From: Streptomyces sp. YIM 130001
Lineage (GTDB): Bacteria > Actinomycetota > Actinomycetes > Streptomycetales > Streptomycetaceae
NCBI RefSeq assembly: GCF_003574445.1
Contig: NZ_KZ984550.1
Span: forward strand, 434,001 to 498,000
Length of the DNA: 64,000 bases
Direction of reading: 5' to 3'
Positions within the stretch are counted from its first letter, which is position 1. Each line of letters begins with the position of its first letter. Shown piece after piece: positions 33,929 to 40,766 of the stretch. The notes below the pieces were generated by a model, which was not told the origin of the DNA, did not search any database, and was given only the letters and a program-made list of their open reading frames with translations. Position numbers and translations under genes: made by a program.

Positions 33929-34579
33929 TCACAACTCCCGAAGCGCCGCCGCCGTGGCCGAGGCGAGCAGGTCCAGGTAGCCGTCGGGCAGCGGTGAACG
34001 GACCACGACGGAGCGCCAGTACAGCGGCCCGGAGATCAGGTCCAGCGCCAAGTCCTCGTCCGTCCCGTCCAGTTCGGACAGCTCCCCGCGCGCGGACGCT
34101 GCCCGTACGATGCCGCTCGCGACCGAGTACTGCCCCTCCCGCAGCGCCTGCTGCAACGCCTCGGCGATCTCCGGATTGCGGGCCGCCTCCGCCTGCAGAT
34201 CCGGAATGATCTGCCCGGCCACCGGATGCCGCAGCGCACGCGAAGTCACCTCGTAGAGCAGCCGTAGATCCTCCTCGAGCGAGCCGGTGTCCGGGGCCGG
34301 CAGCCCCTGCACGGCGACCGCGGACACCAGGTCGAGCACCAGCTGCAGTTTGGAACGCCACCGGCGGTAGACGGCGGTCTTGCCGACACCCGCCCGCCGC
34401 GCGACCCCCTCGATGGACATCCGCGCATAGCCGACCGCCGCGAGTTCCGCGAAGACCGCCCCACGGATCGCCTCGGTGACGTCCTCCCGGAGCACGGCCG
34501 CACCCGCCGGTGCCCGCCGACGGCCCGGACCGCCGGCTGCGTTCTCCTCGCGGTCGCCTTCACGGCTCTTGGGTGTCAT
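33929..34579 (-). CDS. TetR family transcriptional regulator
   Basis: About 216 residues. A helix-turn-helix at ~45-70 (GYARMSIEGVARRAGVGKTAVYRRW) is the TetR N-terminal signature; the following ~140 helical residues (TetR C-terminal type, with GQIIPDLQAEAARNPEIAEAL) form the ligand/dimer domain. The N-terminus has a basic Gly/Arg-rich extension. ATG 34579 chosen; TTG 34588 and GTG 34585 are in frame. It is divergent from the TagG/TagH exporter genes, and the shared gap contains repeated and palindromic sequences that look like its operator. By the usual TetR logic it would repress itself and the exporter; ligand unknown. Confidence 0.87.
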   Translation of the reverse strand: MTPKSREGDREENAAGGPGRRRAPAGAAVLREDVTEAIRGAVFAELAAVGYARMSIEGVARRAGVGKTAVYRRWRSKLQLVLDLVSAVAVQGLPAPDTGSLEEDLRLLYEVTSRALRHPVAGQIIPDLQAEAARNPEIAEALQQALREGQYSVASGIVRAASARGELSELDGTDEDLALDLISGPLYWRSVVVRSPLPDGYLDLLASATAAALREL

Positions 34580-34617
34580 GAGCACCAAGCATAGGGCGAC
34601 GTGACCACGACCACGTC

Positions 34618-34684
34618 ACGACGAAACGGTTGCGTACCGACGTCGTCAAGCCCTACGCTCCACGCAACGACGAAACGGTACCGT
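34618..34684. promoter_or_regulatory. Candidate TetR operator region: 13-bp direct repeat plus palindrome
   Basis: ACGACGAAACGGT occurs at 34618-34630 and exactly again at 34667-34679. The second copy runs into the perfect palindrome ACGGTACCGT (34675-34684); the first into the imperfect CGGT-TGCGT-ACCG (34627-34639). A further inverted repeat, GACGTG/CACGTC (34598-34603 and 34612-34617), lies nearer tetR. All are in the 169-base gap between divergent tetR and the exporter. Confidence 0.55.
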
Positions 34685-34748
34685 CCCGACGCCAAGGCGC
34701 CGCAAACGCCGCGGATCCCGCGACCCCTCACACCCGGAGGCCCGGAAG

Positions 34749-35705
34749 GTGAGCCACACACTCGACAAGCCCCCTCAGGAGCCCGCGCCCACCCGCGCCA
34801 CCTCCACTCCACCCGCCACCGAGCCGGCCCTCTCCCCCACCGAACTCGCCGCACGCCACGGCCTCACGGCCAGCGGCGCCCGCCCCTCACTGCCGAGTTA
34901 CGTCCGACAGCTGTGGCAGCGGCGGCACTTCATCACCGCGTTCGCCACCGCCAAACTCACCGCGCAGTACAACCGCGCCCGCCTCGGCCAGCTCTGGCAG
35001 GTACTCACACCGCTGCTCAACGCGGCCGTCTACTACTTGGTGTTCGGCGTGCTGGTCGACACCCGCAGGGGCGTCGAGGACTTCGTGCCGTTCCTGGTGA
35101 CGGGCGTGTTCGTGTTCACCTTCACGCAGAGCTCCGCACTCACCGGCACCCGTGCCATCTCCGGAAACCTGGGCCTGGTCAGGGCGTTGCACTTCCCCCG
35201 GGCGGCGCTGCCCCTGGCGCTCTGCCTGCAGCAACTCCAGCAACTGCTCTTCTCGATGGCCGCGCTCGCCGTGATCCTGCTCGGCTTCGGCGTACCGGTC
35301 ACGACCTCCTGGCTGCTGGCACCCGGAGTGCTCGCGCTCCAGTTCCTGTTCAACGCCGGCCTCGCGCTCGCCGTCGCCCGCCTCGGCAGCAAGACCCCCG
35401 ACATCGCCCAACTGATGCCCTTCCTGCTGCGCACCTGGATGTACGGCTCGGGCGTGATGTTCAGCCTGCAGTCGAAGCTCGAGGGCCGGGACATCCCCGA
35501 ATTCGTGCGCACGGCACTGGAGTTCAACCCGGCGGCCGTCTTCATCGATCTCATGCGGTACGTCCTGATCGACAGCTTCCACACGGCGCAGCCACCCGGC
35601 CAGGCAACAACCTGGTGGATCACGGCGGCGTGCTGGGCGGTGGTCGTCGGGGTCGGCGGATTCATCTGGTTCTGGAAGGCTGAGGAGACCTACGGTCGTG
35701 GCTGA
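34749..35705 (+). CDS. ABC-2 type polysaccharide/teichoic acid export permease (TagG-like)
   Basis: 318 residues. After a ~55-residue Pro/Thr-rich cytoplasmic N-terminus comes the ABC-2 export permease pattern: LWQRRHFITAFATAKLTAQYNRARLGQLW amphipathic segment, then about six membrane spans (LLNAAVYYLVFGVLV, FLVTGVFVFTF, LLFSMAALAVILLGFG, LALQFLFNAGLALAVA, WWITAACWAVVVGVGGF). This is the TagG/Wzm family that flips undecaprenyl-linked polymer across the membrane. GTG 34749 with GGAGG eight bases upstream. The gene overlaps its ATPase partner by 8 bp. The exporter is the only one in the window and the natural outlet for the cluster's product. Confidence 0.9.
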   Translation: MSHTLDKPPQEPAPTRATSTPPATEPALSPTELAARHGLTASGARPSLPSYVRQLWQRRHFITAFATAKLTAQYNRARLGQLWQVLTPLLNAAVYYLVFGVLVDTRRGVEDFVPFLVTGVFVFTFTQSSALTGTRAISGNLGLVRALHFPRAALPLALCLQQLQQLLFSMAALAVILLGFGVPVTTSWLLAPGVLALQFLFNAGLALAVARLGSKTPDIAQLMPFLLRTWMYGSGVMFSLQSKLEGRDIPEFVRTALEFNPAAVFIDLMRYVLIDSFHTAQPPGQATTWWITAACWAVVVGVGGFIWFWKAEETYGRG

Positions 35706-36555
35706 CACCCTGAGTGCATCCCTGTCCGCGCGGGCGACGGGCCGCGTCCCGGGCCCCGCGCCCGCGCCGTCCACCGAGCCCGCGACGGAGGCCCCGCCCC
35801 CCACCGTGATCGCCGACGGCGTGGACATCGTCTACCGGGTCAGCGGCGGCTCCGCCGGCCGCGGCAGCGCCACCTCCGCACTCAGCCGCATCCTGCGGCG
35901 CGGCAAGCCGTCCGGCGGACGAGAGGTGCACGCCGTCAGAAACGTCTCGTTCACGGCCTACCGCGGCGAGGCGATCGGCCTGATCGGCACCAACGGCTCC
36001 GGAAAGTCGACACTGCTGCGCGCCGTCGGGGGCCTCCTGCCCACCGAACGGGGCCGCATCCTCACCCAGGGCAGGCCGTCCCTGATGGGTGTCAACGCAG
36101 CCCTGATGGACGACCTGACGGGCGAACGGAACGTGGTGCTCGGCGCCCTCGCGATGGGCCTGTCCCGCGCGCAGACCCGCGAACGCTACGACGACATCGT
36201 CGATTTCTCCGGAATCAACGACAAGGGCGACTTCATCTCGCTCCCGATGCGCACCTATTCCTCGGGCATGCGGGCGCGGCTGCGCTTCTCGATCGGCGCG
36301 GCCCGCGACCACGACGTCCTCCTGATCGACGAGGCCCTGGCCACCGGTGACCGCGCCTTCCAGCGGCGCTCCGAGACCCGGATCCGCGAACTGCGCCGGA
36401 ACGCGGGCACGGTCTTCCTGGTCAGCCACAACAACAAGTCCATCCGGGACACCTGCGACCGGGTGCTGTGGCTGGAGCACGGCGAGTTGCGCCGGGACGG
36501 ACCGACGGACGAAGTCCTCGCGGAGTACGAGGAGTTCACCGGCGGCAAACGCTGA
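35698..36555 (+). CDS. ABC exporter ATP-binding protein (TagH/Wzt-like)
   Basis: 285 residues. Walker A GTNGSGKS (97-104, K103), Walker B VLLIDEAL with D211/E212, signature YSSGMRARLRF, and switch histidine in FLVSHNNKS. The signature motif is degenerate (SSGM instead of LSGGQ), which is normal in the TagH/Wzt family. A ~55-residue Ala/Pro-rich extension precedes the domain; it lacks the C-terminal carbohydrate-binding domain of long Wzt proteins, so substrate choice probably does not depend on chain-end recognition by this subunit. GTG 35698 lies within the end of the permease gene. Energises export of the glycopolymer. Confidence 0.92.
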   Translation: MADTLSASLSARATGRVPGPAPAPSTEPATEAPPPTVIADGVDIVYRVSGGSAGRGSATSALSRILRRGKPSGGREVHAVRNVSFTAYRGEAIGLIGTNGSGKSTLLRAVGGLLPTERGRILTQGRPSLMGVNAALMDDLTGERNVVLGALAMGLSRAQTRERYDDIVDFSGINDKGDFISLPMRTYSSGMRARLRFSIGAARDHDVLLIDEALATGDRAFQRRSETRIRELRRNAGTVFLVSHNNKSIRDTCDRVLWLEHGELRRDGPTDEVLAEYEEFTGGKR

Positions 36556-36576
36556 CAGCGCCCCGCCACCACCGGC

Positions 36577-36611
36577 CGCTCACCGCTGCCCGCTCACCGC
36601 TCACCGCTCAC
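36577..36611. repeat. Heptamer tandem repeat at the 3' end of GT4 copy 2
   Basis: Five 7-bp units of CGCTCAC (the second reads CGCTGCC) run from 36577 to 36611, between the convergent ABC ATPase and GT4 genes. The GT4 stop codon (36608-36610) is inside the last unit, so repeat number changes could alter its last codons. I see no clear GC hairpin terminator here. Confidence 0.7.
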
Positions 36612-37747
36612 CGCTCCAGAAACGCGAACAGCCCCTCCCACCGCCGCACGATCTCGTCCGTCGAGTACCGCTGGATATTGCCCCGGGCAGCGTCCCCCAT
36701 CCGGTCCCTGAGCGCCTTGTCCGACATCAGCGCGTCGAGGTGCCGGGCGAGCCGGGTGATGTTGCCGAGGGGTGCGAGCAGCCCGTCCACACCGTCCTGG
36801 ACGATCTCCCGCACCCCCGGCGCACAGTCGAAGGCCGCGCACGGCACACCGGTCGCCATCGCCTCCATCAGGGCCAGCGGAAAGCCCTCGTAGCGCGAGG
36901 ACTGCACGAAGACGGAGCCCGCCCTGAGCGCCGCCGCCGGATCGTGGGTGCGGCCCTGCCAGCGCACCGAACCGTCCAGGCCGAGAGCCCAGCACTGCCG
37001 CCGCAGGGTGTCCTCGTCCTCACCGTCCCCGTAGATGTGCAGTTGCCAGTCCGGGTGCAGCGGAGCGACCTCCGCCCAGGTCTCCAGGAGCATGTCGATG
37101 CCCTTCTGGTCCTCCAGGCGGCCGATGCTGGTGACGACGCGGCCGGTGCGCGGCGAGGGTGCGTCGGGCAGTACGGGCAGCGGATTGGGCATGTGGCCGA
37201 CGTTGTTCATGCCGCCGTGGGAGATCCACAGGTCGGCGTCCTCCCGGGTCAGCGGCAGCATCCGGTCGACGTCCGCGTAGTACCTCTTGCAGCGCCCAAG
37301 ACGTGAACTGCCGCGGGTCGCGGCGTACGACTCGTGGCTCATGCCGATCACGGTGTGGCCCGCGGTGTCGGCGCGGACCACCCACTCCATGGCCCAGACT
37401 TGCGTGACGATCACCACCGCGCCCGGACGGGCCGCCCGGAACAGCGCCGTGAGCTTCGCGGACTGCGCCGGCATCGTGGCCTCGCGGCCCTCCCGCGGCG
37501 GATCGGCGTCGTACAACGTCGTGGTGGGGTACGGCAGTTCGTCGCCCAGACGCTGCTGCTGACCCTCCGGGGCGGGCCGGATGCCGACGACGTGCACACG
37601 GTGGCCGCGAGCGGTGAACAGTCGCGCCATCTGATGCGACCAGGTCGTCACCCCGCCCAACTCGTCGACGCTGTTGGAGACCAGGAACACGTCGCGCGCC
37701 CGGTCCGCGAGCGGGGACTCGACGGTGGTCTCGAGTGCGGTCGTCAC
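36608..37747 (-). CDS. GT4 family glycosyltransferase (copy 2 of the TagF-GT4 pair)
   Basis: 379 residues, paralogue of the gene at 13870-15048: SNSVDELGGVTTWSHQMARLF, GMSHESYAATRG, GRLEDQKGIDMLLETWAEVA, LHIYGDGEDEDTLR, and the donor-site EX7E region EGFPLALMEAMATG with DCAPGVREIV. Cytoplasmic, GT-B fold, retaining mechanism by family. ATG 37747 overlaps the stop of copy E by 4 bp (ATGA), repeating the arrangement of copy B with GT4 copy 1. Expected to extend or decorate the same kind of glycopolymer; which sugar is not visible. Its stop lies in a heptamer tandem repeat. Confidence 0.88.
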   Translation of the reverse strand: MTTALETTVESPLADRARDVFLVSNSVDELGGVTTWSHQMARLFTARGHRVHVVGIRPAPEGQQQRLGDELPYPTTTLYDADPPREGREATMPAQSAKLTALFRAARPGAVVIVTQVWAMEWVVRADTAGHTVIGMSHESYAATRGSSRLGRCKRYYADVDRMLPLTREDADLWISHGGMNNVGHMPNPLPVLPDAPSPRTGRVVTSIGRLEDQKGIDMLLETWAEVAPLHPDWQLHIYGDGEDEDTLRRQCWALGLDGSVRWQGRTHDPAAALRAGSVFVQSSRYEGFPLALMEAMATGVPCAAFDCAPGVREIVQDGVDGLLAPLGNITRLARHLDALMSDKALRDRMGDAARGNIQRYSTDEIVRRWEGLFAFLER

Positions 37748-40617
37748 GCGTGCCTCCCGGGGGCGAAGAACGTCGAGACGACGCGGCTCGCGGCGTCCCC
37801 CTGGTCGTACTCGCCGTAGCGGGCCACGAAGTCCGCCCGGGCCGCGGCGTATTCGGCGTCGGCCGACTTCAGGTCGGCCACCGAGTCGAAGAGTTCCTCC
37901 TGCGTACCGACGACAGGGCCCGGCGCCTCCTCGCGGAGGTCGAAGTAGGTGCCGCGACTGTGCGCCGCGTACTCCTCGTAGTCATACGCGTAGAAGATCA
38001 TCGGCCGGTCGAGCAGGGCGTAGTCGAACATCACGGACGAGTAGTCCGTGATCAGGCCGTCGGCGAGGGCGAGCAGCGGGGTGATGTCGTGCTGCGAGGT
38101 GACATCGACGACCGCGCCGCGCACGGACGGCGGCAGCACCACGTGGTTCAGGTAGTGCGAACGGATCAGCAGCACACAGCGGTCCGCGAAGCGCCGCGCG
38201 AACTCCTCGACGTCAAAGGGGAGTTCGAAGGTCCGAACCTTGCCGCCCTCGGTGGCGCGGAAGGTCGGCGCGTACAGGAGGACGGTCCTGTCGTCCGGGA
38301 TCCCGAGCTCCGCCGCCAGGGGTCCACGCGCGCGTGCACCCGTGTTCTCCTCCGCGGCGCGGGCGGCCACGAGCGCGTCGTTGCGCGGATAGCCGGTGCG
38401 CAGCGGCACGTCGGGACGCAGCCGGTACGCACGCGCGAGAGTGCGGACGTCGTGCTCGGAGCGGACCAGGAAGGCGTCGAAGCGGTCGAGTGCCTGCTGG
38501 TAGGCCTGCTGCGCCGGGTGCCACATCGCCTTGTAGCCGGGCTCGTCGAAGCCCATCCGCTTGAGCGCGGAGCCGTGCCAGGTCTGGATGTACGTGGTCT
38601 CGGGGCGCTTGGTCAGCTTGAGCGGGAAGCCCTGGTTGTCGATCCAGAACTCGGCCTGCGCCAGATACCTGAGGTACGGCCAGCTCCAACGCCGCACCAG
38701 CACCGCGTCCTCGGGGAACCCGGCCGGCTTCTTCCCCGCGTACGACCACACGGCACGGAAGCGCACCCCCTGCCGCCGCATCTCCTCGTAGATGGCCCGC
38801 GGACTGTCGCTGTACTGCCGGCCCAGGTGGCTCTCGAAGACCACCAGCCCCTTGCGGACCGGCAGCCTGGCGAGCAGCCGGTGGTACGCACGGATCTTGG
38901 TCTCCCCGGAGCGCAGCCGGTTCCGGGTCGACCGCACCTTCCGCTTGGCGGTGCCGGCCGGGCCGGTGGCGATGGCCCGTCGGATCGCCTCCTCGCTACG
39001 CCTCGCGGCCGGCCCCCGCGACACGAGGCGGAACGCGAGATGGCCGCGCTGCGAGACCCGTGGCTCGAGCCGGTCCGCGACGAGCCGGGTCAGCCGCGGA
39101 CGTACCCGCAACTCGGCGGCGTCCTCGATGTCCTGGTCCCGCGCGGTCAGCCGGGTTCGCAGCCGCTCCCCGTCCACGTCGAGGATCAGACGTACGTCCC
39201 ACACGGCGTCGATCACACCGAGCGGCCGCAGCCCCCGGGCGAGGTCCACCTCCGCGCTCCACTCCAGCGTCTCGCCGGCGTGCCGCAAGGAGGCGAGCGG
39301 GAAGCGGAACGTCTGCAGGCTGCGTCGACGGGCACGGAACTCGAGCTGTCCGCGCAGCGGCCGGTCCGCGCGGATCCGGCCGAGCGGGTTCACGATCCTG
39401 CCCGCGAGCCGTACGGGGCCGCGGCCGCCCGCGCCGAGGTCGGTGTACTCGGTGAGCTCGTTGCGCAGGAAGAGATGTCCGAGCGGGGCCGTGTGATAGC
39501 CGAGTGCGGTGACGTCGAGGACCTCGCGGCCCAGCGGGTCGTCGAGATGGTCGGCGCACCAGTAGACGCGGGCGTCGCGTTCGGCCAGCGGCGAGGACAG
39601 CTTGTCGCGGTTGGTGAGGGTGTCGGCCGCGGGGATCAGCCGGTCCCAGTCCTCCAGGAGCAGGAGATAGGCGCAGATGGCCTGGGCGGGCTGCACCTCC
39701 CGGTAGACCTCGGGCGCGAATCCGGCGACATAGGGCCGGGCGAGTTCGGCGAAGGCGCGCCGGTACTCCTCGTCCGTGGACGGCAGATCGCGCAGGTGAA
39801 GGACCAGGTCGTGCTTGAGGAACTTCACGTCCTTGTGGAACTTGAGGTCCGTCAGGCCGCGCTCGGCCAGGAGCGTGTCGACCTGGCGGTGGATCTCCAT
39901 CCGATGCGCGAAGTTGGCGATCTCGTGGCGGCGGTTGCTGATGGACTTCGCGGCTGCACCGTCCACCACGTTCCAGTCGTAGACCCGGTTCGGGATGAGG
40001 GTGATGCGGCGGGCCGCCACGTATGCCTGCGCGGAGAACAGCAGGTCCTCGTAGTGGATGCCGACCGGGAAGCGCAGGCCCTCACGGGCGAGGAAGTCCC
40101 GGCGGTAGCACTTGTTGGTCGACAGGGTGTCGAAGACGAGCAGGTCGGGGAGTTCGGCGATGGACTCGAGGGTGCGGGTCCGGTCGTAGAGCCAGGGGTA
40201 CCACTTGACCTGCTTGCCGCTGCGGGAGTCGACGTGGACCCGCACACACAGTCCGGCGACCAGATCGGCGCCGGTGGTCTCGGCGGCCTCCAGCATGTTG
40301 CGGCAGGCGTTGCGCTCCAGGACGTCGTCGCTGTCCAGGAACATCACGTACGTCCCGCGCGCGTGGTCGACGCCGAAGTTCCGCGGAGCGCCGCAGCCGC
40401 CGCTGTTCTCCGGCAGCCGGAGGGCGCGTACGCGACCGGGGTGCTCGGCGGCGAGTTGCTGCGCGACCCGGTACGAGCCGTCCGTACTGCAGTCGTCGAC
40501 CACCAGGACCTCGACGGACCGCAGTGTCTGCCCGAGCGCGGAACGCACTGCCGCCGGCAGCCGCTCCTCGTCGTTGTAGACGATCACGACGACGGACACG
40601 TCCGCGGTCACATCCAT
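37744..40617 (-). CDS. Bifunctional GT2 glycosyltransferase / TagF-like glycerophosphotransferase (copy E)
   Basis: 957 residues. GT2 domain: VSVVVIVYNDEERLPAAV, VDDCSTDGS (D41/D42), NSGGCGAPRN, FLDSDDVLERN (D95-D98), intact. Beta-rich middle ~360-520. TagF domain from ~590: ESHLGRQYSDSPRAIYEE, AEFWIDNQGFP, IQTWHGSALKRMGFDE (~679), TGYPRNDAL, VLLYAPTFRA, IRSHYLNHV, ITDYSSVMFDYALLDRP (~856). The start ATG 40617 has GGAGGG four bases upstream, which excludes the longer in-frame start at 40665. Copy B is its nearest relative, but in copy E the GT2 site is complete. It is first in a two-gene operon with GT4 copy 2 and shares an upstream motif with copy F. Confidence 0.9.
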   Translation of the reverse strand: MDVTADVSVVVIVYNDEERLPAAVRSALGQTLRSVEVLVVDDCSTDGSYRVAQQLAAEHPGRVRALRLPENSGGCGAPRNFGVDHARGTYVMFLDSDDVLERNACRNMLEAAETTGADLVAGLCVRVHVDSRSGKQVKWYPWLYDRTRTLESIAELPDLLVFDTLSTNKCYRRDFLAREGLRFPVGIHYEDLLFSAQAYVAARRITLIPNRVYDWNVVDGAAAKSISNRRHEIANFAHRMEIHRQVDTLLAERGLTDLKFHKDVKFLKHDLVLHLRDLPSTDEEYRRAFAELARPYVAGFAPEVYREVQPAQAICAYLLLLEDWDRLIPAADTLTNRDKLSSPLAERDARVYWCADHLDDPLGREVLDVTALGYHTAPLGHLFLRNELTEYTDLGAGGRGPVRLAGRIVNPLGRIRADRPLRGQLEFRARRRSLQTFRFPLASLRHAGETLEWSAEVDLARGLRPLGVIDAVWDVRLILDVDGERLRTRLTARDQDIEDAAELRVRPRLTRLVADRLEPRVSQRGHLAFRLVSRGPAARRSEEAIRRAIATGPAGTAKRKVRSTRNRLRSGETKIRAYHRLLARLPVRKGLVVFESHLGRQYSDSPRAIYEEMRRQGVRFRAVWSYAGKKPAGFPEDAVLVRRWSWPYLRYLAQAEFWIDNQGFPLKLTKRPETTYIQTWHGSALKRMGFDEPGYKAMWHPAQQAYQQALDRFDAFLVRSEHDVRTLARAYRLRPDVPLRTGYPRNDALVAARAAEENTGARARGPLAAELGIPDDRTVLLYAPTFRATEGGKVRTFELPFDVEEFARRFADRCVLLIRSHYLNHVVLPPSVRGAVVDVTSQHDITPLLALADGLITDYSSVMFDYALLDRPMIFYAYDYEEYAAHSRGTYFDLREEAPGPVVGTQEELFDSVADLKSADAEYAAARADFVARYGEYDQGDAASRVVSTFFAPGRHA

Positions 40618-40651
40618 GCGTCCCTCCAGACACCCGGCACTGCTCGTACAC

Positions 40652-40667
40652 AGTCCGATTGTCATCC
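40652..40667 (-). promoter_or_regulatory. 16-bp upstream motif shared with copy F, site 2
   Basis: Minus strand GGATGACAATCGGACT, 35 bases before the copy E start. It differs at two positions from the site at 24382-24397. TTGTCC lies 8 bases further upstream (plus 40675-40680 region), possibly a -35. Confidence 0.4.
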
Positions 40668-40718
40668 ATAACGGGACAAACCATCGAGCTCATGGGGGCC
40701 AACGGAGGTCGGGGAACG

Positions 40719-40748
40719 ACGGAAGGGGCCCCGAAGGACCCCTTCCGT
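40719..40748 (-). terminator. Terminator of the NAD-glutamate dehydrogenase gene
   Basis: ACGGAAGGGG (40719-40728) pairs with CCCCTTCCGT (40739-40748), with a further CC/GG pairing inside; 19 bases after the dehydrogenase stop. Separates it from the glycopolymer cluster. Confidence 0.8.
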
Positions 40749-40766
40749 ACGGGTGTGCCCGCAGCG

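Larger units (their letters stand above)
22947..38335. repeat. Dispersed palindrome ACGCGCGCGT concentrated in the glycopolymer cluster
   Basis: By eye, this 10-bp perfect palindrome begins at 22947, 24169, 26063, 26755, 27976, 28693, 30128, 31858, 32136 and 38326, plus 3213 and 4982 outside this span. Eight of the twelve extend to CACGCGCGCGTG, and the copy at 30125-30140 to the 16-bp palindrome TCCACGCGCGCGTGGA. They lie inside genes and are read in different frames (HARV, TRA, ARAR), so protein sequence does not explain them. The entry marks the span, not one continuous element. Confidence 0.6.

Noticed and set aside
3213..38335. CRISPR array interpretation of the dispersed palindromes
   Set aside because: Spacing is hundreds to thousands of bases, copies lie inside genes, and no cas genes are present.
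10483..40617. Mobile element or genomic island origin for the glycosyltransferase cluster
   Set aside because: No integrase, transposase, tRNA end or direct-repeat boundary seen, and the cluster sits in remembered conserved gene order. Duplication within the locus explains its structure better.
37735..40671. A 978-codon plus-strand open frame
   Set aside because: Shadow of copy E on the opposite strand; no family similarity.
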